Notes: generated by a model not told the origin, from the sequence alone. Counted from the stretch's first letter, positions 1-9,094 are shown. The stretch: 57,476 nucleotides of DNA from Candidatus Rokuibacteriota bacterium (GCA_003220265.1 QHRW01000024.1:1-57476), one strand, 5' to 3'. Program-made: numbers and translations.

Positions 1-263
1 AGCTCGCGCCCGCGCTCGGTCAGCGTGTACTCCGCGCGCGGCGGGTGATCGGAGTACAGCCGCCGCGTGACCAGCGCGTGTTCTTCCATGAGCTTGAGCC
101 GGTCGGAGAGGATGTTGGGGGCGATGCCCTCCAGCCCGCGCTGCAGGTCCTGGAAGCGCTGGGGCCCCGCCAGCAGGTCGCGCACGAGCAGGAGCGTCCA
201 GCGGTCGCCGACGAGGTCGAGCGACTTCGCCACCGGGCACGACTGACCATACCGCCTGGCCAC
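1..263 (-). CDS. HxlR-family transcriptional regulator (partial)
   Basis: Winged-helix DNA-binding regulator of the HxlR/MarR-like group, cut off by the left window edge. Read on the minus strand from a GTG at 263, the protein begins MARRYGQSCPVAKSLDLVGD and continues with RWTLLLVRDLL and APNILSDRLKLME. This is the typical HxlR pattern: an N-terminal cysteine (C9) followed by the helix-turn-helix. An antisense-frame ORF over the same bases is a shadow. It is divergent from the MATE exporter at 328 with only about 65 bp between starts, so it probably controls that exporter as well as itself. Family confidence is high; the effector is unknown. Confidence 0.85.
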   Translation of the reverse strand, partial: MARRYGQSCPVAKSLDLVGDRWTLLLVRDLLAGPQRFQDLQRGLEGIAPNILSDRLKLMEEHALVTRRLYSDHPPRAEYTLTERGRE

Positions 264-283
264 GGCGTCCAGTATAGCGAGTG

Positions 284-311
284 TTGACAGAAAGGCTAGT
301 CACTATAGAAT
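284..311 (+). promoter_or_regulatory. Sigma-70-type promoter for the MATE gene
   Basis: A perfect TTGACA (284-289) is followed after 16 bp by TAGAAT (306-311), a five-of-six match to the -10 consensus. The expected start site near 318 leaves a leader of only about ten bases before the ATG at 328, and no Shine-Dalgarno sequence fits in it, so the message may be almost leaderless. The site lies between the divergent HxlR and MATE genes, where HxlR proteins commonly bind. Confidence 0.65.
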
Positions 312-327
312 AACAAGTCACAAGGCC

Positions 328-1731
328 ATGGACGCCACCACCCGGCGGCTGCTGGAGGGCCCGATCGCGCCGACGCTGCTCGCGCTGGCGCTGCCCAACG
401 TCGTCATGCTGCTGGCCCAGGTCGCCGTCAACGTCCTCGAGGCCTACTTCGTCGGCTGGCTCGGCACCGACGCCCTCGCCGGCGTGTCGGTCACCTTCCC
501 GCTCGTCATGCTGATGCAGACGATGTCGGCGGGCGGGATGGGCGGCGGCGTGGCCTCGGCGGTGGCGCGCGCGCTCGGCGCCGGACGCCGCGAGGAGGCC
601 GACGCGCTGGTCGCGCACGCGATCGTCATCGCGCTCGCCCTCGCCGCGGCGTTCACGGCGGCGCTGCTGGCCGGCGGCCGCGCGCTCTACGCGGCCATGG
701 GCGCCGAGGGCGGCACACTGGAGGCGGCGCTCGCCTACTCGCACGTGATCTTCGCCGGCGCGGCGGCGGTCTGGCTCTTCAACACGCTGGCGGCCGTGAT
801 CCGCGGCACCGGCAACATGCGCCTGCCAGCCGCCGTGGTGCTGGGCGGCGCCGCCGGCCTCGCCGCGCTCTCGCCCGCGCTCATCTTCGGCTGGGGCCCG
901 CTGCCGCCCCTCGGTGTGCGCGGCGCCGCGCTGGCGGTGGTGATCTACTACGCCGCCGGCACGTTCGTCTTCCTCGGCTACCTGCTCTCGGGGCGCAGCC
1001 TCGTGCGGCTCTCGCCGGCCGCCGTGCGCTTCCGCCGCGCGCGCTTCGCCGCCATCCTCCGCGTGGGCGCGCCGAGCCTCGTCAACAACGTGCAGACGAA
1101 CCTGACGGTCGTGCTGCTGACGGCGCTGGTCGGGCCTTTCGGCAGCGTCGCCCTCGCCGGCTACGGCATCGGCGTGCGCCTGGAATATCTGCAGATTCCC
1201 ATCGTGTTCGGCTTCGGCTCGGCGCTCGTCACGATGGTCGGCACCAACGTCGGCGCGGGCCGCCGGCCGCGCGCGATGCGCGTGGCGTGGACGGGTGCGC
1301 TCATGGCGGCCGCGGTCACGGAGGCGATCGGCCTCGGCGCGGCCCTCGCGCCGCGCGCGTGGCTCGGTCTCTTCAGCGTCGATGCGGGCGTCCTCGCGGC
1401 CGGCACCACGTACCTGCGCACCGTCGGGCCCGTCTACGGCTTCTTCGGTCTCGGCCTCGCGCTCTACTTCGCCTCCCAGGGCGCGGGGCGACTCGGCTGG
1501 CCGCTCGTGGCTGGCGCGCTTCGTCTAACCGTGGCCGGCGGCGGGGGCTGGCTGGCCATGCACTGGGGCGCCGACCTCGCCGGCCTGTTCCGCGTGATGG
1601 CGCTGGCCCTCGTCGTGTTCGGCAGCACGCTGGCCGCCGCCATTTATCTCGGCGCCTGGGAGGCCGGCGGCGTCGATCTCCGTCGCGTCTTCGGCGCACG
1701 CATGGAGTCCGATCATGTCCACGATGCTTGA
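328..1731 (+). CDS. MATE-family multidrug/Na+ antiporter
   Basis: Inner-membrane efflux pump of the MATE family, expected to exchange drugs or other cations for Na+ or H+. The 467-residue length is normal for the family. The sequence is a succession of hydrophobic helices (about 12) in two homologous halves; the first half contains the family-typical stretches EAYFVGWLGTDALAGVS and ARALGAGRREEADAL, and the second contains GYGIGVRLEYL and GTNVGAGRR. The start is the ATG just downstream of a good promoter. It is divergent from the HxlR regulator and overlaps the thioesterase gene by 17 bp, which suggests co-transcription. Substrate is not predictable. Confidence 0.93.
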   Translation: MDATTRRLLEGPIAPTLLALALPNVVMLLAQVAVNVLEAYFVGWLGTDALAGVSVTFPLVMLMQTMSAGGMGGGVASAVARALGAGRREEADALVAHAIVIALALAAAFTAALLAGGRALYAAMGAEGGTLEAALAYSHVIFAGAAAVWLFNTLAAVIRGTGNMRLPAAVVLGGAAGLAALSPALIFGWGPLPPLGVRGAALAVVIYYAAGTFVFLGYLLSGRSLVRLSPAAVRFRRARFAAILRVGAPSLVNNVQTNLTVVLLTALVGPFGSVALAGYGIGVRLEYLQIPIVFGFGSALVTMVGTNVGAGRRPRAMRVAWTGALMAAAVTEAIGLGAALAPRAWLGLFSVDAGVLAAGTTYLRTVGPVYGFFGLGLALYFASQGAGRLGWPLVAGALRLTVAGGGGWLAMHWGADLAGLFRVMALALVVFGSTLAAAIYLGAWEAGGVDLRRVFGARMESDHVHDA

Positions 1732-2154
1732 CCTGATCCAGTCGGCGCAGCGCGGAGAGATCCCGCCCCCGCCCATCGCGCAGCTCATCGGCTTCTCGCT
1801 GTCCGCCATCGAGCCCGGCCGCGCGATGATCGACTTCACGGCCGAGGCGCGTCACGCCAACCCGATGGGCACGCTGCACGGCGGCGTGCTCTGCGACATC
1901 GCGGATGCCGCCATGGGCATGGCGTGGGCGTCGACACTGGGCGAGGGGGAGACGTTCACCACGCTCGAGCTGAAGATCAACTTCCTGCGGCCGGTGTGGA
2001 CCGGCAAGCTCACGGCCACCGGGCGCGTGGTGCAGGGCGGGCGCACGGTCGGGCTGCTGGAGTGCGACGTCGTGGACGACCAGGGCCGGCTCGTCGCGCA
2101 GCAGCGAGCTCGACCGTGATGACGCTGCGGGGCGCGCAGGCCGCGGGGCGCTAG
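1715..2154 (+). CDS. PaaI-type hotdog thioesterase, frameshifted near its 3' end
   Basis: Hotdog-fold acyl-CoA thioesterase of the PaaI group, which hydrolyses aromatic or short acyl-CoA thioesters. The catalytic region ANPMGTLHGGVLCDIADAA is intact (about residues 49-67). In the original frame the protein stops at 2119 with the unnatural end VAQQRARP. One frame over, the sequence reads ASSTVMTLRGAQAAGR and stops at 2152-2154, which is the normal family C-terminus. The break lies in a CAGCAG repeat near 2098-2104 and is best explained by a 2-nt gain or 1-nt loss, real or sequencing error. The restored stop overlaps that of the convergent ATPase gene. The ATG has GGAG a few bases upstream. Confidence 0.8.
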
Positions 2155-5100
2155 CCGCCCGCCTGGGAGCGATAGCAGCAGACCGAGCCCGTCGTCACGC
2201 GCAGGGCCAGGTGGCGGCCCACGGCCGGGTTCGTGGCGGCGATCTGCTCGATGGCCCGCTTGATCGCCTTGCGCACCGCCGTGCGCGCGCGCTCGGGCGC
2301 ATCCGCGAAGGCGCGCATGCGGCCGCCGAGGCCGACGGCACCGCCCAGCTCCTTCACCAGCGTCGCCAGCTCGTCCTCCTCGTCCTCGGTGAGCGCCGGC
2401 TGCTCGCGCAGCTCGGCGATCCGCGCGCGCAGCATCGACAGCGCCGGCCGATCGAGCACCGGGTCGGCACCGCCGTTCGAGACCGTGGCGCCGTCCTCGC
2501 TGACGAGGGCGAGCGCCGGGATCTGCCGGTCGGGCGACTGCACGAGCCGCGCGAGATAGCGCAGGCCGACGCGATCGGCGACCACGGCGACCTCGCCGGC
2601 GGCGCCGATGCGCCAGTATCCGGGCTGCGCCGCCAGCGTCATGTGCGCGAGGCCGTCGTCGCCGGCCGGCGTCGCCACCGGAGGGGCCGTGCCCAGCGCG
2701 GCGCGCCAGCGCGCCGCCAGCCCGGTCATGTCGGCGGACTCGGCGGCGTCGATGGCCCCCTCCACCAGCACGTGGCCGCGCTCGACGTCGCCCTCGGCCG
2801 CCCGGCGGATCAGCGCCAGCCCGAGATCGGCGCGCGCACGGATGGCGGCCGGACGATGCTCGGAGCGCTCGGCGGCGCTCACCGCCGCGGCGAAGTGCTC
2901 GACGGCCCGATCGTGCTCGCCGCACGTGAGCGCCGCGAGGCCGAGCGGGCGCTGCGTCGGCCCCAGGCACACCACGGCCAGCGAGGCCATGACGGGCAGC
3001 TCGGCGAACGGCAGCAGCGCGTCGTAGGCCGCCCGCGCCACGACGGCGTCGTCGAGCGCCGCCGCGATCTCGATCACCGCCAGCATGGACGTCAGCCATC
3101 CGCTCGAGGGCGGCAGCGAGCCGATGCCGTCGCGCGCGAGCTGCGCGAGCACGGCGCGCGCCGGGCCCGAGCGCCCCGCGCGCAGGGCGAACAGCGCCGC
3201 GGCGAGCGCGAACGCGCGCTCGCGCTCGAGGATCAGCGTGGGCGAGGCGGCAATGGACGCCGCCAGGTCGGCCAGCTCGGCCTCCCGTCCCTGGAACACG
3301 CGGATCGCGGCGAGCTGGGCGCCGTGATAGGCGAGGGCGTCGGCATCGCCCACCTCGAGGCCGAAGGCGTAGCAGGCCGTGGCTTCCGCCTCCGCCTCGG
3401 CGAAGCGGCCGGCACGGATGGCGCGCATCACGTCGATGGCGCGGACGATGAAGAGCACGCTGCCGCACTGGAGCGCGTCGGCGCGCAGGCGCAGCTCTTC
3501 CAGCGCGGCCTCCGCGCGCAGGTCGCCGGCGAGGAAGAGATCCGCGGCGCGCCAGCACAGCCCGATGAGCGTGAGCAGACCGTCGCCGGCGGCGGCGGCC
3601 GCGGTGATGAGCTCCTCGGCGAGCGCGACTCGCGCCTGCGTGTGCTCCGGCGTCAGCAGCACGTGATGGCACAAGGACAGCGCCTCCGCCAGGGCGTGCG
3701 CGTCCCCGGTCTGCCGCGCCGCCTCCACCGCCGCCAGCACGGGCTCGACCGGTCCCCCGCGGTACGCGTCCTCGGCGGCCAGCCGCGTGACCAGCCGCGC
3801 GCGCAGCGCGACGGCCTCGGCCGGCAGCGCCGCCAGCGCGCGCCGCTGCAGCGCGTCCACGCGCGCGGTGTCGTCCGTGAGCCGGTGCTCGCGCAGCCAC
3901 ACGCCGCCGAGGCCGAGCGCGGCGCGTGCCAGCAGCGCCGGGTCGTCCTCGGCCTCGGCGAGCTGCGCGGCGCGCCGGAAGAGCGGGCGCGCCTCGGCCA
4001 GCTTGCCGCAGGCGAGCACCGCCTCCGCCCACTCGACGACGAGCGCGGCGGCCGGCGTCGCCGGCGCCACCTCCGCGTGGACGTCGGCGGCGCGCGCGAG
4101 CAGCGCGGCCGCGGCCTCGAACCCGTCGGCGGCGCGCAGCGTGGCGGCCGCCTCGCGCGCGATGCGGAGCGCTGCCTCGGCATCCGCGGGCGAGCGCGCC
4201 GCCGCGCCGAGCGCGTGATGCGCGCGGCGTAGCATCAGCTCGGGGTCGGCGCCGGCCAGCGCGGCGGCCGCGCGCGCGTGCGCGTCGAGCCGGTCGGCGG
4301 CCGACAGCGCGCCCAGCGCCGCGTCGCGCACGAGGTGGTGGACGAAGGCGTCGCGGCCGGCCGTGTCCTCGACGAGGCCCAGCGCCCGCGCGCTCGACAG
4401 GGCGTCGGCCACGAGCGCCGGCGAGGCGTCGGCGATCCGAGTGATCTCGCCGGTCGCGATGTCCACGCCGAGGAGCGCGGCGACGCCGACGATCCGCTGG
4501 TGGTCCGGGGCGAGCTGCCCGACGAGCGCGGCGATGGCGCGCTCGAGACCGCCGAGGACGCCGCCGTCGAGCGTGCTGCGCTGCGCGACGCTCCGCACGT
4601 GCAGCGGGTTGCCGCGGGTGATCGCGGCCACCACGTCCAGCAGCTCGGGCGTCACCCCGTGGATGCCGAAGGCGGCGAGGTAGTCGCGCACGGCCGCCGG
4701 CGGCAGTCCGCCCAGCTCGATCCACGTGGCGTCTCGCTCCAGCTCGCCGAGCAGCTCGCGCGTCGGCAGATCCTTGACCTCCTCGCGCCGGGTGAGGACG
4801 AACAGCGCGGCGAGACCGCGCCCTTCGCGGACGAGGAAGCGCGTGAGGAGCAGTGAGGCGGCATCGGCCATGTGAGCGTCGTCCAGGACGATGACGAGCG
4901 GGGTCGAGCGGGACATGGTCCGGAGGTGCTCGAGCACCGCGACGAACCGGGCGAAGCGGTCGTTCGAGGTCTCGGGCCCGTCCACCGTCAGCAGATGCTC
5001 GGGGGCGCCGAGATCCCTCAGGATCCCCTGCCACGGCCACAGCGGCGGCGCCTCGCCGTTGTGCCAGCAGCGTCCGAGGCCCACGCGCGCGCCGTGGGTG

Positions 5101-5321
5101 CGCGCCCGTGCGGTCAACTCCTCGGCGAGACGGGTCTTTCCCAGGCCGGCCTGACCACTGACCACCGCCAGCCGCGCCTCGCCCTGCCGCGCCTCGCGCA
5201 GCGCCCGCATGAGCCGGCGGAACTCGGCGCCCCGGCCGACGAACAGGGGCCCCGACGCGCCCCGGCGAGCGCCCGCCCGCGCCGCCGCGCCGTCCTCGGG
5301 GCGTGCCGTGGGATGGCACAT
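2151..5321 (-). CDS. Large MalT/AAA_16-like signalling ATPase with helical-repeat region
   Basis: Protein of 1056 residues from the ATG at 5321. AGGAAGG lies about ten bases upstream of that ATG; a GTG at 5330 is too close to it. An N-terminal STAND/AAA_16-like ATPase carries Walker A GQAGLGKT (residues 56-63) and Walker B LVIVLDD (142-148). The middle 550 residues are alanine-rich helical repeats resembling TPRs. A C-terminal module (about 880-1056) includes RARTAVRKAIKRAIEQIAA and ends near CCYRS. Similar proteins often end in a LuxR helix-turn-helix; none is visible here, so it may signal through partners. It is convergent with the thioesterase and divergent from the haem peroxidase. Ligand unknown. 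Confidence 0.8.
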   Translation of the reverse strand: MCHPTARPEDGAAARAGARRGASGPLFVGRGAEFRRLMRALREARQGEARLAVVSGQAGLGKTRLAEELTARARTHGARVGLGRCWHNGEAPPLWPWQGILRDLGAPEHLLTVDGPETSNDRFARFVAVLEHLRTMSRSTPLVIVLDDAHMADAASLLLTRFLVREGRGLAALFVLTRREEVKDLPTRELLGELERDATWIELGGLPPAAVRDYLAAFGIHGVTPELLDVVAAITRGNPLHVRSVAQRSTLDGGVLGGLERAIAALVGQLAPDHQRIVGVAALLGVDIATGEITRIADASPALVADALSSARALGLVEDTAGRDAFVHHLVRDAALGALSAADRLDAHARAAAALAGADPELMLRRAHHALGAAARSPADAEAALRIAREAAATLRAADGFEAAAALLARAADVHAEVAPATPAAALVVEWAEAVLACGKLAEARPLFRRAAQLAEAEDDPALLARAALGLGGVWLREHRLTDDTARVDALQRRALAALPAEAVALRARLVTRLAAEDAYRGGPVEPVLAAVEAARQTGDAHALAEALSLCHHVLLTPEHTQARVALAEELITAAAAAGDGLLTLIGLCWRAADLFLAGDLRAEAALEELRLRADALQCGSVLFIVRAIDVMRAIRAGRFAEAEAEATACYAFGLEVGDADALAYHGAQLAAIRVFQGREAELADLAASIAASPTLILERERAFALAAALFALRAGRSGPARAVLAQLARDGIGSLPPSSGWLTSMLAVIEIAAALDDAVVARAAYDALLPFAELPVMASLAVVCLGPTQRPLGLAALTCGEHDRAVEHFAAAVSAAERSEHRPAAIRARADLGLALIRRAAEGDVERGHVLVEGAIDAAESADMTGLAARWRAALGTAPPVATPAGDDGLAHMTLAAQPGYWRIGAAGEVAVVADRVGLRYLARLVQSPDRQIPALALVSEDGATVSNGGADPVLDRPALSMLRARIAELREQPALTEDEEDELATLVKELGGAVGLGGRMRAFADAPERARTAVRKAIKRAIEQIAATNPAVGRHLALRVTTGSVCCYRSQAGG

Positions 5322-5404
5322 GGCCGTCACGCCTTCCTTGTGAGGGTCATGCCCAGGACGATTTCACAGCGGGTCGACGCCATGCAACCAGAAAGGGGAC
5401 ACCA

Positions 5405-7006
5405 TTGATCACGCAGACGGGTCGGTTCAATCGGCGGATGTTCCTCCGCGCCCTCGGCGCCGGAGCGGTCATGGTCGGCACCTCCGGGCTCCGGGCGCCC
5501 GGCGCCCTCGCCCAGTCCCGCCCGCGCAGCTTCGTCATCCGTGAAGACCGGTTCGGCCGGATCTTCCCCAATCTGCCACCGTTCGCCACGCCCAGCCCGG
5601 CGCTCGACGCCGCCCTGCGCGACATCGGCAAGCCGGGCGGCATTCTCGACGCCAAGGACAACCTGCTGGCGGGGCCGGTGCAGCTCCTCAACGATCCGGC
5701 GCTCAGCGCGAACAACCCGAACAATCCCACGCACACGGCCGGCACCACGTTCATGGGCCAGTTCTTCGACCACGACCTGACGTTCGACCTGTCGTCGCGG
5801 CTGGGCGTGCCCACCGACCCGGCGGACTCGTCCAACTCTCGCACGCCGGCCTTCGACCTCGACTCGGTGTACGGCGGCGGGCCGCTCGCCGACCCCGAGC
5901 TCTACGTCCCGGGGGTGGGACGCCGTCAGCCGACCAAGTTCAGGGTCGAGAGCGGCGGCCTGTTCGAAGATGTGCCGCGCGACAGCCAGAGCAAGGCCAT
6001 CATCTCGGATCCCCGCAACGACGAGAACACGATGATCAGCGGCCTGCAGGCGGCCTTCCTCAAGTTCCACAACCGCGCGGTGGATCTCGTGACGTCCGAG
6101 CACCCGCGCGACTCGTCCGACGAGGTGTTCGCCCGCGCGCGCCAGCTCACCACGTGGCATTACCAGTGGCTGATCGTGCACGAGTTCCTCCCGCTCTTCA
6201 TCGGCCAGGACCTGGTCGACGACATCCTGCGCCGCGGCCGCAAGTTCTACCGGCCCGACGTGGCGCAGATCCCCGTCGAGTTCCAGGGCGCCGCGTACCG
6301 CTTCGGCCACTCGATGGTCCGGCCGTCGTACCGCGCGAACCTCGCCGGCGACAACGGCAACCCGTTCTTCGGGATGATCTTCGACCCCGCGGCCGAGGGC
6401 GAAGCCGATCCGCGCGACCTGCGCGGCGGCGCTCGCAAGCCGCGCCGCTTCATCGGCTGGCAGACGTTCTTCAACTTCGGCGCGATCCCGCGGCCCACGG
6501 GGACCGGCACGCTCGGTGACGACGTGCGGCCGAACAAGCTCATCGACAGCCACATCTCGACTCCGCTCTTCAATCTACCGCTGCAGACGATCGCCTCGGG
6601 CACGCCGCCCACGTCACTCCCGCAGCGCAACCTCCTGCGCGGTGTCACCTGGAGCCTGCCGTCCGGGCAGAGCATCGCCCACGTGATGGGTGTGCCGGCG
6701 CTCGACAAGAAGGATCTCAAAGACCTCAAGGGCTACAACCTCGGCCTCGACGAGTCCACGCCGCTCTGGTTCTACTGCCTCAGGGAGGCGGACGTCATGG
6801 CGGGCGGCCTGCACCTGGGGCCCGTCGGCGGGCGCATCGTCGGCGAGGTCTTCATCGGCCTGCTGCAGCTCGACTCGGATTCCTATCTCTCGGAGCCGCG
6901 GTGGCGGCCGACGCTGCCGACGACGACGGGTCGCGTGACCGGCGACTTTCGCATGATCGACTTCCTCACCTTCGCCGGCGTCGATCCCACCAGCCGCGGG
7001 CAGTAG
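5405..7006 (+). CDS. Tat-exported animal-type haem peroxidase
   Basis: Bacterial member of the animal haem peroxidase superfamily (myeloperoxidase/peroxidasin fold), which oxidises small substrates with H2O2. Start chosen at TTG 5405 because GAAAGGGG lies 7 nt upstream and the protein then begins with a Tat signal (NRRMFLRALGAG, ending near GALAQ). The mature 533-residue precursor shows the family signature GQFFDHDLT with distal His123, KFHNRAVD, and FRFGHSMVRPSYR with the presumed proximal His302. It lies divergent from the regulatory ATPase and is followed by a terminator. Fold confidence is high; substrate unknown. Confidence 0.88.
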   Translation: MITQTGRFNRRMFLRALGAGAVMVGTSGLRAPGALAQSRPRSFVIREDRFGRIFPNLPPFATPSPALDAALRDIGKPGGILDAKDNLLAGPVQLLNDPALSANNPNNPTHTAGTTFMGQFFDHDLTFDLSSRLGVPTDPADSSNSRTPAFDLDSVYGGGPLADPELYVPGVGRRQPTKFRVESGGLFEDVPRDSQSKAIISDPRNDENTMISGLQAAFLKFHNRAVDLVTSEHPRDSSDEVFARARQLTTWHYQWLIVHEFLPLFIGQDLVDDILRRGRKFYRPDVAQIPVEFQGAAYRFGHSMVRPSYRANLAGDNGNPFFGMIFDPAAEGEADPRDLRGGARKPRRFIGWQTFFNFGAIPRPTGTGTLGDDVRPNKLIDSHISTPLFNLPLQTIASGTPPTSLPQRNLLRGVTWSLPSGQSIAHVMGVPALDKKDLKDLKGYNLGLDESTPLWFYCLREADVMAGGLHLGPVGGRIVGEVFIGLLQLDSDSYLSEPRWRPTLPTTTGRVTGDFRMIDFLTFAGVDPTSRGQ

Positions 7007-7034
7007 CCGTTTGGGGCAACCAGCCGCGAGCGCG

Positions 7035-7070
7035 GGGGTCAGCGGAGCCGGGCCGCTGACCCCTTTCATT
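7035..7070 (+). terminator. Rho-independent-type hairpin after the peroxidase gene
   Basis: Perfect 11-bp stem GGGGTCAGCGG (7035-7045) with CCGCTGACCCC (7053-7063), 7-nt loop, followed by TTTCATT. It lies between two convergent genes and probably ends the peroxidase transcript. Confidence 0.7.
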
Positions 7071-7108
7071 CGCGATGAGGTGGGGCCCTGTCGGCGGCCC
7101 CATCTCAC

Positions 7109-8386
7109 CTAGCCGCGGCCCTTGAGTCTCGCGGTGCTCAGCACGCGCGCCTGGCACATCTCGTCGGTCGTACCGAAGCCCGACCTCACGACCCGCGGCG
7201 GCTTGCTGGGGTTGCGCAGGTTGCCGGGGGAGTTGTCGTACACGCACTCGGCCTCGACGATCGTGCCGGCCGGCAGCGCCACCGGACGCTTGAAGTAATA
7301 GAGGAGCTGCCAGTCGAAGTCCCAGTCGTCGATCCGGAGCAGCGGCTCGCGGCGCCCGCTCGGCAAGAGCGCGGTCACGGTCATCGCGCGCCCGATCAGA
7401 TGCATGTGGGCGTGCACCGCGATCGCCTCGAGGTCCTCCTGGACGTCGGTTCGCGCGACCACGGTGGTGCGCGGCGCGCCGGCAGGAATCACGAAGTTCC
7501 ATGCCGAGGCCAGCACGCCGTGCAGGCGGCGATCGAACGGGCCCGACGTGAAGTGCAGCCCGATGCGGGTCACGTCGGTCTCCGGGGCATCACCGGGATT
7601 GTTGTAGTGCAGCTGCACTACCAGGCGGGCGCCCGGCGGAATGCGCCACGCCACGCCGGGTGGGATCTCGATCCCGGGATAGCCCGGCGCCCAACCGCCG
7701 AGGCCGCCGGGACTGTCGAACCCCGGCCCGCCGAAGCACGTGTAGCCCGGTCCCGGCTCGGCCCGGTCCAGCTCGACCGAGCGTCCAGTGAGGTCCAGGA
7801 AGGTCACGACGTGATGCACGACCTTGCGATTGCCGGGCAGGACCTCGGAGGCGCGGATGAATCGGCCGTCGCCGGGCACGCGGATCGGAATGCTGAAGCA
7901 CCGGTAGACGTCGCGCGTGCGCGGCGGCACCGTGAAGGGCTCCTCCATTGCCAGCACGGCGCCCGGGGTGCCGAGCGTCCAGCCGCTCGGGAACTTTGGC
8001 GGCGCCGGCAGATCATGTGGCTCGCCTTCCGTTGCGCCGTCGGCGACCCAGCGGGCGATCAAGTCGACCTCGGCGTCAGACAGGCGGCGCACACCCGTGA
8101 AGTCGCCGTGGCCCGGCACGGCCTTCCACGGGGGCATATAGCGGCTGCGCACGGCATCGACGATGTCGTCGCGTCGCGCGTAGGCGTCGCGATACGTGGT
8201 GAGCGCGAACGGCGCCACCTCGCCGGGACGATGACACTCCTGGCAGTGCCGCTGGAACACGCGCACGACCTGGTTGTTGAACGTGACGCGCTCGTCGGCG
8301 GTGGTGGCCGCCGGCGGTGCCGGTGGCGCCGAAGCCGTCTGGCACGCCGCCGCCAAGAGGACGAGCGCGAGGAGGAAGCCCTTCAC
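7109..8386 (-). CDS. Cytochrome c / copper monooxygenase-like (PHM/DBM fold) lipoprotein
   Basis: Start taken at GTG 8386, giving MKGFLLALVLLAAAC, a lipoprotein signal with lipidated Cys15. A c-type haem motif CQECH (C48, C51, H52) follows, then a region resembling copper type II ascorbate-dependent monooxygenases. Candidate copper ligands are visible: VVHHVV (H191, H192) and LHYNN (H260) for one site, and HAHMH (H325-H329) with DEM (M410) for the second, in the order seen in peptidylglycine monooxygenase. The fused haem could supply electrons instead of ascorbate. It is the last gene of a minus-strand run with DedA, a binding protein and a dehydrogenase. Substrate unknown. Confidence 0.8.
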   Translation of the reverse strand: MKGFLLALVLLAAACQTASAPPAPPAATTADERVTFNNQVVRVFQRHCQECHRPGEVAPFALTTYRDAYARRDDIVDAVRSRYMPPWKAVPGHGDFTGVRRLSDAEVDLIARWVADGATEGEPHDLPAPPKFPSGWTLGTPGAVLAMEEPFTVPPRTRDVYRCFSIPIRVPGDGRFIRASEVLPGNRKVVHHVVTFLDLTGRSVELDRAEPGPGYTCFGGPGFDSPGGLGGWAPGYPGIEIPPGVAWRIPPGARLVVQLHYNNPGDAPETDVTRIGLHFTSGPFDRRLHGVLASAWNFVIPAGAPRTTVVARTDVQEDLEAIAVHAHMHLIGRAMTVTALLPSGRREPLLRIDDWDFDWQLLYYFKRPVALPAGTIVEAECVYDNSPGNLRNPSKPPRVVRSGFGTTDEMCQARVLSTARLKGRG

Positions 8387-8434
8387 GGCCCGAGCATACC
8401 GGGTCCGACCGCGAATGACAGCCCCAGTCATCCG

Positions 8435-9094
8435 TCAGCGCGCCTTCGCGGGCTCCACGCACGACGACTCGGCCACCACGACGTCGGCCCGCGCGGGGCC
8501 GTAGCGCCGGCGCCGCCACAGGCGGTAGGCGATCAGCGAGGCCAGCGCGAGTGGCCCCACGAGCAGCAGCAGCCGCGCGGCGCGTGAGCGACCGAGGAGT
8601 TCGGCGGCCTGGTCACCGACGACGTAGCCAAGCGTGGCCCAGAGGGTGGTGTAGACCAGCGTGCCCACGACGTCGAACGACAGGAACTTCCAGTAGGCGA
8701 TGTGGCCGCACCCCGAGAGCGCGGAGGCGAACAGCCGCACGCTGGCCGAGAAGCGGCTGAGCAGCACCGCCGCCGCCCCGAAGCGGCGGAAGTAACCGAC
8801 GGTCTTTTCGACGCACCCCGCCGAGCCGAGCGTGATCCAGCAGTAGAAGGCCAGGATGCGCGGGCCGGTGAGCGCGCCGGCCAGGTACGGCACGTGATCG
8901 CCGATCAGCGCGCCGCCGGCGGCCACCAGCGCCAGCGCGACGACCTGCCGCGGATCGCTCGCCACGGTCGTGGCGATCAGCAGCAGGATCCGGCTGGGGA
9001 ACGGCAGTCCCGCCGCCTCCACGAGAAAGGCGACGAAGACGACCGTCAGGAGATGGCCGAAGAGAAAATCGAGGTGCGCCTCGACGAATTCCAT
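8435..9094 (-). CDS. DedA-family membrane protein
   Basis: Polytopic inner-membrane protein of the DedA/VTT family (219 residues, normal length). Members are thought to act in lipid flipping or membrane homeostasis. Seen: the acidic and proline-rich EAAGLPFPSR stretch near residue 27, the re-entrant-type region GDHVPYLAG, and the conserved arginines in FRRFGAAAVLLSRFSASVR. Several hydrophobic helices follow and the tail is basic. It lies 42 bp downstream of the binding-protein gene on the same strand, so it is likely co-transcribed. Confidence 0.88.
   Translation of the reverse strand: MEFVEAHLDFLFGHLLTVVFVAFLVEAAGLPFPSRILLLIATTVASDPRQVVALALVAAGGALIGDHVPYLAGALTGPRILAFYCWITLGSAGCVEKTVGYFRRFGAAAVLLSRFSASVRLFASALSGCGHIAYWKFLSFDVVGTLVYTTLWATLGYVVGDQAAELLGRSRAARLLLLVGPLALASLIAYRLWRRRRYGPARADVVVAESSCVEPAKAR

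Noticed and set aside
2211..4232. Long plus-strand open frame (673 residues) antisense to the ATPase
   Set aside because: Shadow frame, low complexity, no ribosome site or domain. The same applies to the long frames at 8702-10705 and 15807-17717.
1852..5319. A 1155-residue open frame overlapping the regulatory ATPase
   Set aside because: Arginine/alanine/glycine-rich composition without any motif; a high-G+C shadow of the ATPase gene, whose frame carries Walker motifs.
5303..5404. A longer N-terminus for the haem peroxidase
   Set aside because: It would overlap the divergent ATPase gene and bury the Tat signal; TTG 5405 has the ribosome site.
7082..7101. GGGGCC/GGCCCC hairpin as a second terminator
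   Set aside because: Only 6 bp with an 8-nt loop and no T-run; expected often at this G+C.
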